From contig NZ_JAEUGD010000014.1 of NCBI RefSeq assembly GCF_016775155.1, positions 1 to 64,000 of the forward strand: 64,000 bases of DNA. Reading direction: 5' to 3'. The translations under genes and the position numbers were made by a program. Shown here one piece after another: positions 26,278 through 37,700 of the stretch; the stretch's first letter is position 1, and each line of letters begins with the position of its first letter. Source of the stretch: Fulvivirga marina (lineage in GTDB: Bacteria > Bacteroidota > Bacteroidia > Cytophagales > Cyclobacteriaceae). The notes beneath the pieces were generated by a model. That model had not been told where the DNA came from. It ran no database searches and saw nothing but the letters and a program-made list of their open reading frames with translations.

Positions 26278-26432
26278 TCAATTGTCCACCCAGCCCTTGA
26301 TGGCGTAGCTATACTTATGCAGCCACTTTTGAGCAAGTTCCTGTAAGACCATTTCAGCAGCTTGACGTGTAGGTGCCTGATAAACTTGTTTTAAATCAGC
26401 CATGAATGCCTTTTTGTCTTTCCATACTCTTC
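26278..26432 (-). pseudogene. IS256-family transposase remnant
   Basis: About 50 codons on the minus strand read RRVWKDKKAFMADLKQVYQ followed by APTRQAAEMVLQELAQKWLHKYSYAIKGW. This matches the mutator/IS256 transposase segment after the second catalytic Asp, where family members read K-A-x-x-x-D-L-K-x-V-Y-x-A-P-T. Both ends are missing, and the frame runs upstream straight into an inverted repeat copy. No terminal inverted repeats were seen. Confidence 0.75.
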
Positions 26433-26440
26433 GAGAACTC

Positions 26441-26487
26441 AACCCTTGGAGGTTTATGTGCTTCAAGGTGATAAACCTCCAAGGGTT
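26441..26487. repeat. Inverted repeat, copy 7
   Basis: AACCCTTGGAGGTTTA pairs with TAAACCTCCAAGGGTT. It abuts the transposase remnant, with left flank ATACTCTTCGAGAACTC. Confidence 0.85.
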
Positions 26488-26530
26488 TAATAGATGCTCA
26501 TGGTAGCAGACCATTTGAATAGCCTGCTAC

Positions 26531-27529
26531 CTATTGAATGGTTTTCCTTACTATTACTTCATTGTCTAATACCACATTGGTGCTCCAGATGAATTGCGCA
26601 TTATGGTTGGCGTCATCAAAAATATCGGTATAGTTGGTATAACTGGATTTGTTGTCTACTCCAATTTCATCGTTGGTATAGGTAGTGGCTGCCGGCCATT
26701 CAGAGTCATCATAATCTTTATTCATCCAGCCGGAGGGGATTGCCCAATGAACGGCATAGTAGGAGGTGCCATCATTTGATCCTGCTGCATCGCAGTTGGT
26801 TGAAAGCCTTTTTGTGCCATTTTCCGAAAGACACATTAAGTCTTTAACAGGAGCAGTATAGAATGTCTGGGCTTTCCAGGTGTTGTCAGTGGTCCCAATA
26901 ATATTGCCATTGGTATCGGCAAATACTGCTACCATGCCACCATCGCCAGGGGAGTAGCTGAACCCGCGATTGTTTTCAGAGCCTACACCAAGGTTTTCTT
27001 CCCAGTCCACCAGGAGCATGGCTACGGTGAAGGGCCTCTTCACCTTAAATCTCACAATATCAGAGTTGAAATCAGTGAAAGGTACATTGTCTTTCCCGAC
27101 GGGAGTTCCATTAATGTACATTTCGAAATAATTATCAGCGAAGATATAAGCTGTGATCACCTCTCCGGTTGCATCCAACTCGATAATGTCAGAGCCATCC
27201 AACGCAGCGACAGCCTCGGCGGCACTGTTGTAGATAACACCGCTACAGGGGTTATTCATCTCCGAAGCAAAAGGGAAGTTGGAGTCCGTGTAATTTACGT
27301 CTGCGGGCACTGTCCAGGCGTTGTTGTCAGTATCTGTTATAGTGCCTATACCTGCCACGCGTCCGCATCCAAGAAGGTTAGAAGTAACGGTAGTAGCCAT
27401 GCCCTGAGTGACAGATCCGGTACCTGTATAATTGTTATCAGGGGTTGAGGGTGTGGTAGTATCATCATCAGAGCAAGCCCATGTTCCGATTAGTGCGGCT
27501 ATAATTGATATTCTAAATAATCTTTGCAT
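26531..27529 (-). CDS. Secreted lipoprotein with beta-sandwich region
   Basis: A 332-residue protein with lipobox GTWAC (Cys about 19) and a Thr/Asp-rich linker. The centre has a jelly-roll-like stretch (VITAYIFADNYFEMYINGTPVGKD, about 125-147), as in carbohydrate-binding or galactose-binding folds. A later region is rich in Trp and Asp (WAIPSGWMNKDYDDSEWPAATTY) and is also typical of such modules. Several Cys (GCGRV, NPCSG, LMCLS, TNCDA) may form disulfides. The gene belongs to a run of minus-strand surface protein genes up to 41 kb. Exact function unknown. Confidence 0.75.
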   Translation of the reverse strand: MQRLFRISIIAALIGTWACSDDDTTTPSTPDNNYTGTGSVTQGMATTVTSNLLGCGRVAGIGTITDTDNNAWTVPADVNYTDSNFPFASEMNNPCSGVIYNSAAEAVAALDGSDIIELDATGEVITAYIFADNYFEMYINGTPVGKDNVPFTDFNSDIVRFKVKRPFTVAMLLVDWEENLGVGSENNRGFSYSPGDGGMVAVFADTNGNIIGTTDNTWKAQTFYTAPVKDLMCLSENGTKRLSTNCDAAGSNDGTSYYAVHWAIPSGWMNKDYDDSEWPAATTYTNDEIGVDNKSSYTNYTDIFDDANHNAQFIWSTNVVLDNEVIVRKTIQ

Positions 27530-27600
27530 CAGTTATCAGTTAATTGTATTTGTTATTGATTCTATTTTAGTTCCTGCACGTTTGTATTGTTCGTTACCAA

Positions 27601-27732
27601 AAACCTTGGAGGTTTATGTGCGTCAAGAAGAAAAACCTCCAAGGTTTAATATTAATCTGTACGTTTATACCATTCGTTTACCCAACCCTTGGAGGTTTAT
27701 TTTCATCATGCTGATAAACCTCCAAGGGTTTA
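27601..27732. repeat. Inverted repeats, copies 8 and 9
   Basis: Copy 8 (27601-27646) has A-rich loop changes; copy 9 (27684-27732) has full arms. Each is preceded by ACGTTT(A/G)TA..(A/G)TTCGTT. Together they fill the 220-bp gap between two minus-strand surface genes; no gene is present in the gap. Confidence 0.85.
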
Positions 27733-27752
27733 ATATGGTTTAATCAGAACTC

Positions 27753-28676
27753 TTAATTCTTCACCCACTTCATCATGCGTACCTCATGGTATGCAGTATT
27801 TACTTTGATAAAATAAATTCCCGGGGTAAGTCCCTGTACATTTACGTAATGCGTTAGTTTGCCATTCATCACCAGTTTGCCAAAGGAATCAAGAATTTCA
27901 TATTCAGCTGTCCCGTCCAGGTTTTTGACATAGAGGGCATCGGATGCAGGGTTAGGGTAGATGATGAGTTGTGCTTCTTGTTTTTTGCTCAAACCTGTGA
28001 TTGCTGTGTTCTCAACGCTCACTTTGACGGTCCAGGTATAGATATGGGTTCCGGTGCTTATGTCGTATTTGACCTGGCTGGTGAAGTTATTGGCAGTAAC
28101 GCCGCTTTCCTGCTCTGTGCCATCAACTTGTACTGAAATGGCATGGTCGAATTGGTATTCGGCGACCAGGTTGGTGACATTTGTATTTTCAGGCAAGGTA
28201 ATGGTGATCTGCTGTGTGGAGGCATTGATCGTAGCTTCTGCATCAAACCCTACAAAAGAGAAGGAGTTGAAGGTGGTGTTTTCCCAATTTCTAAAAATAT
28301 AGGGATCGCTAAAGCTGCCTGTATTCTTATCGGATATAAAAGCTTCAGTATTTTCGAGATCAATAACCTGATCATTATCCGCATTATAGAAGCTGAAGGT
28401 TACAACTTCTCCGCTGGTATTGGCATAGACCAGTAGTTGATAATAATATCTCCCGGTAGCTGATACATAAATAGGATCAGATGTTCCCCGAAGTTCATTG
28501 CCCACCCATGCGGCTATCTGGCTGCCGGCATTGATATTCTCCACGGTGTCTACAGATACAATGCCTGTAAAGGTCATGGAGTATTCGTAGTCAGCAGGGT
28601 TGACCTGCCAGTCTGGTGCCTGGGCTAAAGCACCGAAACTGAGGGCCAGGGTGAATATGATGAGTATGTATTTCAT
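27753..28676 (-). CDS. Secreted T9SS substrate with EIRG-type domain
   Basis: A 307-residue protein: signal peptide (ILIIFTLALSFGALAQ), then a domain starting PDWQVNPADYEYSMTFTGIV with AWVGNELRGTS (about 18-120). It ends with a type A T9SS sorting domain from YPNPASDALYV (about 236) to FIKVNTAYHEVRMMKWVKN. The first domain also occurs at about residue 2838 of the giant protein upstream (PDWNVNIDNYEYSM, AYVGDEIRGVA). It should be exported across the outer membrane and anchored. The fossil sorting-domain ends in the 25.4-25.8 kb tandem repeat resemble the 3' end of this gene. It is co-directional with the giant gene, separated by one inverted repeat. Confidence 0.85.
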   Translation of the reverse strand: MKYILIIFTLALSFGALAQAPDWQVNPADYEYSMTFTGIVSVDTVENINAGSQIAAWVGNELRGTSDPIYVSATGRYYYQLLVYANTSGEVVTFSFYNADNDQVIDLENTEAFISDKNTGSFSDPYIFRNWENTTFNSFSFVGFDAEATINASTQQITITLPENTNVTNLVAEYQFDHAISVQVDGTEQESGVTANNFTSQVKYDISTGTHIYTWTVKVSVENTAITGLSKKQEAQLIIYPNPASDALYVKNLDGTAEYEILDSFGKLVMNGKLTHYVNVQGLTPGIYFIKVNTAYHEVRMMKWVKN

Positions 28677-28700
28677 TTAAGAGGTCATTTGTAGTTTGTT

Positions 28701-28748
28701 AAACCTTGGAGGTTTTATCTGCTTGAAGCACATAAACCTCCAAGGTTT
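28701..28748. repeat. Inverted repeat, copy 10
   Basis: AAACCTTGGAGGTTTTA pairs with TAAACCTCCAAGGTTT in the 100-bp gap between the giant gene and the short T9SS gene. On the plus strand it is followed by TTTTTT, so this copy could also act as a terminator. Confidence 0.85.
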
Positions 28749-28776
28749 TTTATTTAAGGGTTTTAAATAAAAGATC

Positions 28777-31700
28777 TTACTGATCCGTCTTAACCACTTT
28801 GGTTGAGGCTACTCCACACGGGCCTACTACTTTGACGAAGTAGGTGCCTGATGGTAGTGGCTGTTCAAACGTAACTCTGGCGGTCTGACCACTCACTTCC
28901 TGAGACTTCAGCAGCTTTCCATGGGCATTGTATACCTCCAGGGTACCGCTCGTGCAAGGCAGTGCCAGATTCAGCTCGCTGCTGAATGGATTTGGATAGG
29001 CCGTCAGCGTTTCAACCGATAACTCTTCGTTCAACTCGATAGGGTAGGGTTGTTTTATGTCACCTACTATCGCATTGTTCACATACTTTAGCTGGTTCGT
29101 AGCTTCGGTGAATGTTTGGCTATCTTCATTATACAGAGAGAAAGTGATTTGTTCTCCGGCATCTCCATGTACGGTCAGGAAGAAGGCGTCTTTACCGTTA
29201 TTCAAAGTGTACCTCTTTGCGTATCCGCGAATTTCTCCATTAGCATGAGCGAGCAGGATATCACTATCCGTAACATTCATTGCTCCCGATATTTCTGCTA
29301 TGATGGAAATGTTATCAGAGAACTGACGTGCTGAAGCAACATGCCATCCTTCAGGAAGCGTAATAGACTCTTCTTCCGATGCATTCACCCTGCCAGAAGA
29401 CAATGAGCTGCTCTCAGGGTATGTGAATGACACATTGTTGGCACTATAGAGCATATAGCCCTGGTTTCTGCTCATGCTTTTCAATGAACCTACCCAGCCA
29501 AACGAGGCATCATACATCGAGAATTTAGACTGGCTCTTGATCATGTCTCCGGTAACCGGATTTAATCCTGCCAATGCTTCCGTAACGGTCATGGTGGCCT
29601 GAGGGGTGTACCCTACATAATTCCAGCCTGCATCGATTTGTATATTGGTTGATTGAGGATCTGCTGGGGTACCATTGTACTTGATAGTTCCTCCGCTTTT
29701 CAGGTAGACCTTGTACATTTCACCTATTTGCAGGCCGCCTTCATTGAGGGTTATGCCTCCAAGCCACCCTGTGCTGGCATCATAGATGTCCAGGGCATGC
29801 TGACCTTTTACCACATCGTCCTGCTCTCCAACGGCACTGAATATAGTATTTACTGATTGCAGATCGTCTGATACGAGGTTGAATGACACCCAGTTCCAGC
29901 CCTGACCAAATTCAAGGGTCGTTGAGATGGCATCTGAAGCTACAATATCCTGTGGAGTTGCGGTAGTGCCTATGATGCTGTTAGCCAGGAAATTCAACTG
30001 TGGAGTAACCTCTTCATGCGTTTGTGCTTTGCTGGCATCCCAAACTTTGAAGCTGATGGTTTCATTGCTGGTGACGTTACTATAAACGGTCATAAACAGC
30101 AGGTACTCGTCCAGTGCCTCTACATATTCAGGAGAAGCTACACCTCTGATCTCATCACCTACATAAGCGGCTACCACATCATTGACATCGAGAGAAACCA
30201 CCTCGTTGATGATCAATCGGCCAAAGACATTCATGCTGTATTCGTAGTTGTCTATGTTGACATTCCAGTCAGGGGCCGGCTTGCTTACCGTAACATTAAC
30301 CGTTAGTTGCTCATTGAAATCCTGAGACGTGCCCAGATTGATGCTGCGCTCGTAATAGCCGACATTCAGCCCTGCATTAACTTTGAAAGTCAGTGTTTTT
30401 GTAGCATTTGCAGGCACTGTTCCGGTTGATGCATCGGTGGTAAGCCATGCGGGCATATCCTCTAAGGTATAGTCATAAGGTACACCTCCCAGGTTGGCAA
30501 TGGTAGCCTTGAAAGTAGTACTGTTGCCTTCTTCCTGTGTTACATCTATGGTGTTTTCCTGCCATACCAGCTCGTTTTGCTGTACGTAGGCCGTCCAGCT
30601 GGCTGTGGATAGCTGCCTGTTGCCATTCAGGTCACGAATATCACTTACACTGATTTCCAGCGTCTGTCCTTCTATGCGGTAAGCATCGATCAGCGGAGTG
30701 ATCACGATCTCATCGTTGTTGACCACAAAGTCAAACGGTATATCCTGTACGGGCCTTACATCTGTGATGGATGCACCTTCTGTGAAAGTTTCACCTCCGG
30801 TAGCCACGGCAGGGGCCGCCTGCGTAAGGAACTGAGGAGTCGCTTCATCACTGAGGGTAGTAGTACGAACGATACCACCCATAACCTCTTCATACTTTTC
30901 AAAAGGCAGGTACGCGATCAATCCATATTCGTCTCCGGCAAGCTTGGTGTTTTTGTAGTTGTTGATATATTTCACCGGTCTTGCTGAGTTCCAGATCCTG
31001 AATTCATCCATACTTCCTTCAAAATATTGATCCGTTGCATAAGTGGATGAAGTAGTCTTAAAGCCTCGTGCACCTAACCAAAGCTGGCTTCCGGCCAGTC
31101 CGGCTATGCCTGAGTTGCTGCTGGACTTTTGAAGTTTACCATCTATATACGACTTTGTAGTAGCATCTCTATCTACAGACAGGGCAAAGTGGTGCCATTG
31201 ACTATCGAAGTAGTTGGTAGTAGCGGCCGTGAAAATATTGCCTTGGCTTACCACATTCAGTTGACCTGATGGTAGCGCATTGATGCTCAGTGCATACAGC
31301 TCGTTGTACAACGTATCCGTAAGGTCCCCTTTACCTGAAGAGAAGATAGTTTGCGTTGTTGACGGGGTCTGCATTCTGAACCAGAACTCTACGGTAAAAT
31401 CCGTCTCATTGGTGATTACTACATTATTCCCGTCAAGGGTCAGGTATTGACCGCTGCCATTGAAAGCAAAGGCATCACTGCCAGGGTACAGGCTCCAGTT
31501 GGCATCTATAGCCATGTGTCTGCCTGCTGCTTTGTCAAGAGCGAGGGTGCCGTCTCCTTCATTCATAGGCCAGTAGCCATACAGTCCGGTCTCATTTCCT
31601 GACAGTGTCTGGTTCATGTATTCTACAGACCGGCTTACGGTAAGGGCTTTATTCCAAAGTCTCACTTCGTGGATTTGGCATTCCAAAGCATTGCCATTAT

Positions 31701-34700
31701 CAGCATCGGCAGCCAGGTAGGCATTTTCAACTTCAGTGGCAGAGAAAAATATACCGGTCTTGGTCATCAGAAGCTGATCATCCATGAAGAATCGCAGTTC
31801 GTGCGTATCATTGTCGTAAGCCATGCCCCAGTGATGCCATGCATTTACAGGAGTAACACTACTGTAATAAGCCGAAGGTTCTACACTGAAGGTTTGTAAT
31901 CCCATTGTTACAGCGATCGTTTCGTCGGCATTGAAGGCAATTTCAAGCAGGTCTGCACCCGTGCCTTTGGTAAATGCTGTGCCTGAAGTTCCTGCATCAC
32001 GCTTCAGCCAATACTCCACTGTAAATGATTTGTTATTGAGCGTTATGGCCGGTATTCGGGCCTTTTCATTAACTCCGTTGAAGGATACGGCTGTAGCATG
32101 AGATACCTCTGAGCCATTGAGAATACTTCTTACGCTGATGTTATGATCTTTTACCAACCCTGACTCTATGGTTTCATTGAAACGCACTGAAATGTCATCA
32201 GAAGGATTTAGAATACCATCCGAAGGTTCAGGCGAGCCAAACACCACAGGGGTTACCCGGTCAATCACTCCGGTTACATAGTCAGTTTCAGTGACCGAGC
32301 CATCTGTACAGGTTGCTCGTGCCCTAACCAGGTAGGTTCTGTCTGTCAGATCACTGATGTCCCAGATAAAACTGACTTCGCTTCTGTTGTCAAGCAGCTC
32401 TGCCTGATCACCATAGTTGTCGTAATCTTCAGAGGAAGCATCCATAAAGTATCCTTTAACCGCAATGGGGTTCCCGCTAAGAGATTTGTATTGAAAATCG
32501 ACCTTCTCTAAAGTAGGATGGTTGATGTCATATCCTTTGAGGGTGATGGCTACCTGGTTATTATCTTCATAGTTTACCACCCAGTTATCATTCAAGCCTT
32601 CGAGTACCACATCTGAGCAGGAAGGTTGGAAGTGAGCTGAAAGGTAAACGGTGTCCGCTATATCTGCCTGGCTGGTCATAGGATCAAACTGGCAGGTGGA
32701 GTGAAGTATCACCGCAATGCTGTCATAATCCAGCACACCACTGGCACCTTTCTGTATGGTAAGGGTTTTGGAGACCGTTTTCCAGGCCGGTACAAGGTAC
32801 GAGCGTTCGGCAGTCAGGCCATCGATCAGTACGATTGCACCGTTAGGGTTAGAAGCTTCATCAATGGTGATGTCGTACCAAACGTCGCTGTTAGACTCAC
32901 TCTCGTTCTGAAGCTTCAAGGTAAATACGGCTTTTTCATCTTCAGGAACACTGTTGCGAACGGCAGGTTCTGCATCGATCTTCGGATTTTCTCTCAATAA
33001 CGTAGCCGTATGCAGTTTTATGGGTTCGTTATTCTCTACATAGAAACTGGTTTCTTCTCCGCCTTCATAAGGACAACGGGACTGGCCACCTCTTACGGAG
33101 AAGATGGGGCTTGATATCCTGAATCCGGAGATGTTATAATTGGTGCCTACATTATCCTGATTGTCATAGGTGTTAAACAGGTTATAGCTTGCGTCGCTAA
33201 GTTCGTAGATGAATACGGCGGCGTCGACCGCAAATGCGGCTGTGGCGATAAACGAATGCGTACGGCTGGTATATTTGTAAGCCAGTGTTGTTCCGAGAGC
33301 CTTGACCCCGGTACCACCTACACCTATACCTGTACGTATAAGTTGTGCCTCAATAAATTCACTTTTTGAAGGGATATAATCACTGAAGTGAGAGCGGTTA
33401 AGTATTTCAACACCGGTTGTGTTTTTTACATCTATGCTGTAATAATCCCCTTCATCGCGTTCATCAATCACATAACCAAACGTAACGGAATGGGCTTTTT
33501 CGGAATTACCTCCATTGGTTAGGCCGACACCTACGTCAAATGTGTTGCGCAAGGTAAAACCTTTGCCGTTGAGCAGGGCGCCAAACTTTGCATTCCACGC
33601 GAAGTTCAGGGTACGTGCTGCCTTCCAGTTGTATTGTGAAGCGTATGTTTCTGTAATCTCTTCACTAACAGCTCCGGCAGAACCATCAACGGATAAGTTT
33701 TTAATGGTAGAGGCCTCTACTTTCTCGGCCTCATTCAGGGCCAGGGCATTGATCCACTGGCGTACCTGCTCATTGATAAAGGCCACGGAATCGAGCTCAT
33801 CATCAGCACCTGTAGCATGGAAAGTATAGGATAGCTGCGTAGTGTCTACTGACGGATTTGCGGCTATGGCTTCCTGCTTAAACTGGTTGTAAGCATCGGT
33901 ATTGTTGTCATTAGAAACTCCATAGAACTGATGTCCCCAAGGTAAATGCGATTCATATTTATCACTTTTGAATAGTTCATCTCGCAATACCAATAGTTCA
34001 GGGATCAGCTCTTCAACAATGTGGCGTTGGGAGTAGGCAAAGTAGGTTGCTGTATTTCCTTCATCAATAGCATAGCCATCAATAATACCAAGAACAATGT
34101 CTCCACCAGTATCTAAATAGCTCAGACCAAACTCGTCGCAGTAAGTACGCTCGATGAGAGCTAAACTCTTTGTTTTTGTGATGTAGGCATTGTGTGCCTT
34201 ACCAATGTAAACATCAGCGTCGGAGCCTACATCTTTCGGGTCGGAACTGGTTTCGATACGCTCGTTGAATGTCCAGGTTTCGGTATACTCTCCTGCATCG
34301 CTGAATGCTCTCTGAATCGTCATGCCTAATTCTGAATCCAGTACCAGGTCAGATTGTACGATGGGGCCTGCCAGTCCGCCACCTAGGCCTACATACATAC
34401 CTGAGTGCCAGGTATTGTTTAGGCCCAGGTTGGTATTTACATCCATTACCCAAGATTCTGTTTTAGAGAAGGACGATCCTTTCTCAATAAATGCATAAGA
34501 ATTGGATCCCGGAGGGTCGCGCAACACCATTTCCACTACTTCGGGGCCATAAGTGATGAAATCTGTTCCTTCTTGAGGCAGACCTCCGAGAATATAACCA
34601 CGGAAAAGGTCGGTTTCCGGCCAGACTACGTTTTCATCGCCCACGGTGGCATTTACTTGTAATGTCTTGGTATAAGAATATTCGCCATTTTCAGACAAAG

Positions 34701-37700
34701 AGGGAATACCGGCTTTAAAAGTGTACGTGTACAGACCATTATAGGCTGTTTTGCCTGAGGTACCCTCAGGGTTAATACCAAAATTGTCTGTAATATTAAT
34801 TTCAGCATTTTGCACAGGTACCAGATCTTCTACAGCTCCATCAGGGTGATCAGGGTTTTCATATTTTTCCCATACGTAGATCTTCATGCTATATTCTTTA
34901 GCCTGAGTGAATACCGGGAAGTTGAAGCCCGCGGCTGACAGGTCCAGGGTGTCACGGTCACCGGTTTGCTGAGAAGTATAGATAATCTCACTATCTCCGT
35001 CAAATGCACCATCTTGATCATCAAATACATAGATGGACGGAGTTTGCCTTACTACGAAGTTGAGTTTGTGGTGATAGTAGAAGGTATCCACTTCGTAAGT
35101 GACGGTGCCGTTTGAAAGTGTTGAAGTACTATCGGTAACCATATTTTGCTCCAGGCTATGGCTTAGGTCCAATACAGCAATGTCGCCGGGCTCGATAAAG
35201 TAATTGTCGTTGCCAGCCTTTTCTACGACCCACTTTTCAGGGATCATCTCCAGTGAGTATTCGCCGCTATAAGGGTCGGTGGTTACAGATATAACATCGT
35301 AGATATTGTCATCGGTAATATCAAGGTCGTAGCCTTCAGCTTGCAACCTGAGTTGCAGGTCGGCCACGCCGATGTTGTTTAGTGAAAGGTCAAAGCCTAA
35401 TTTTTTATCACCTTCAATCGTGCCACCTACTATACGTCCGGCTACTTTTATTTTGGTGTTATCAGTGAAGTTGACCACACGGTCTTCTTTGAATTCAAAA
35501 GTTTCAACATCACCATATTCATTGAGTTGAGGGAAATAGCCTTCGGAAAAAGTGTGACCATCTTTCTCAACAGAAAGGAAATGATGACCGATGGGCACCT
35601 GAACAGTATAATTGCCTTCAGCATCAGAACGTACAGGTCTGTTGTCGCTGCCTACGGCCTGTATGCCATCTATAAGTACGGCAACACCTTCTACAGGTAC
35701 CTGGCTGTTTTCGTAGGTTACTTTACCGGTAACTTCGAAAGATGAAATATCAGTAAAATCCAGTCCGTTTTGTGTTTTTGCTCCGTCACCGATGAATACT
35801 GTGCGTGAAGACGGCTCAAAAGCATGTTGTCCTAATGAGGGTGTCACCTTAAATATTTCACCTCCTGAAGCATAAGGGATATAGTCTATTGTGTAATCTC
35901 CAAATGCATTCGTTATACCCCGTATGCCTAACAGATCGCTAGAAGGTATGATAGAAGAAAAGCCTATGCTACCCATGAAGGTACCATCATGTTTGTTGAA
36001 TTCGTCAGCAGTTTTTGAAGCGTCGTAGATGTGATTGCCAATACCCTCATCACATCGCCAGTAAGCAATCAAATTGTCTCTGCCATTGTTGATATAGCGG
36101 TTATAGTTTTCTGCAATCTGAGCATCTGTTCTCATGACATTCCAAACCCTGACCTCATCCATATATCCCATGAAGTTGTTTTTAGCTTCACCGTTGGCTC
36201 CGTTGGCCTTGCCTAATTGGAGGGAGAAAGAAGCATCTGACGCCTGCCCATTATAAGAGCTACTGGTCAATGCTACTGCCTGACCATCTACATAGGCTTT
36301 GGCGGTTTGCGAGCTGTAATCCCAGGCAATGGCTACATGGTGCCATTCATTGTCGTTAACGGCTGTATTGGTGCTGATGTAGTTGCTGGAATGGCCTACA
36401 AAGGCCAGGTTTCCATTTCCATCCAGATACATCACTTTCTCACCCATTTCCCAGGTGTTATCAGCATCGGATTTGGTGATGATACTACACTCGGTGCAGA
36501 TAGTTTTTATCCATGCTTCCATGGTGAAAGCCGCAGTGCCTAACTCGGTAACAGCAGTTTGGGTTTCCACATATCCATCACCATAGAAGACGAGGCTGCG
36601 TCCTGTAGACTGCGTCGATTGTTTTTCAAAGTTGATGGCCACACCTTCCACTGCATTACCTCCATCATACTCTACATGTCCGTTGGCTACTCCGTAAGGT
36701 ATTACGAAGCCCATATCTATGCCCTCATTGGTATAGATGGTTTTGTCTTCACAAGCGGCTTCACCTACAACTTTATAGTTATAAAATATGCCACCCACGG
36801 CTGTTTCATCGATGTAGATCAAATCATTATCCAGCACTTTGAGCAGACTGAAGTTGTTTTTATCCGCTCTCGACCTGTAAATCCTGAACCTGTCGATGTT
36901 GGAAAGACTGGAATTGAGCTCCCACTCTACCTGTACAGCATCTCCAAAGTATCCTTTGGAAGCTTGTATGGAAGCTATGGCATCAGAAAGGTCCGTGCTG
37001 ATGTTTCCGGTGAGGTCAGTGGTAGCAAAATTACCATCAGGGCTACATTCATTGACAGCACCAATGGTATAGCTGTAGGTCTGGCATAGCTTCAGGTCAG
37101 CATCTGTATAAGTAGTGGTGGCGAGGTCAGTCGTAAATTCCACTGTATTGGAACCATCAAAGTTTGATCTGCGGATGATCCAGCTGTCGGCATTGCTACC
37201 TTCTGGTGTAGTCCAGTTGAGTACCAGAGTTTTGTTGGCCAGGTCCTGTGTGATGGTCATCTCAGTTGGCGGGCTGGGAGGGGAGGAGGTTTTACCTTCT
37301 TTAATAGTTGAATAAGTAGCACCCACCTGACATCCATTGTTATCCTGCCCACTGGCAATGACACGATAATACTTAGAGGTCTCTATCTCCTGATTCTGCA
37401 AAGTATATGAAGTATTACTGCCATCCAGATCAGAGATAAGGGTGGTTACTCCGGTTGAGAATAGTGCATCATCTGCTCTTTGTATAGTCCAGGTTGGAGG
37501 CGTACCGCTGTTTGCTGTCCAGGATAGGTCTATAGATTTATCGCAATTGTCGAGAGATACCTGCAAGTTACCCGGCGCATCATACTGCATTTTCACACTT
37601 CCGTAATTGCTATACCATTTCGTGTCAGAATAGACTTTTGCTCCATTGATTGTCCAATAAGTTTGTAGTATATATCTGTGCTTGTCACCTGCTGTTACAT

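Noticed and set aside
24432-28748. Scattered palindromic repeats as a possible CRISPR array
   Set aside because: Spacing ranges from about 50 to over 1000 bp with genes in between, the repeats have variable loops, and no Cas genes are present.
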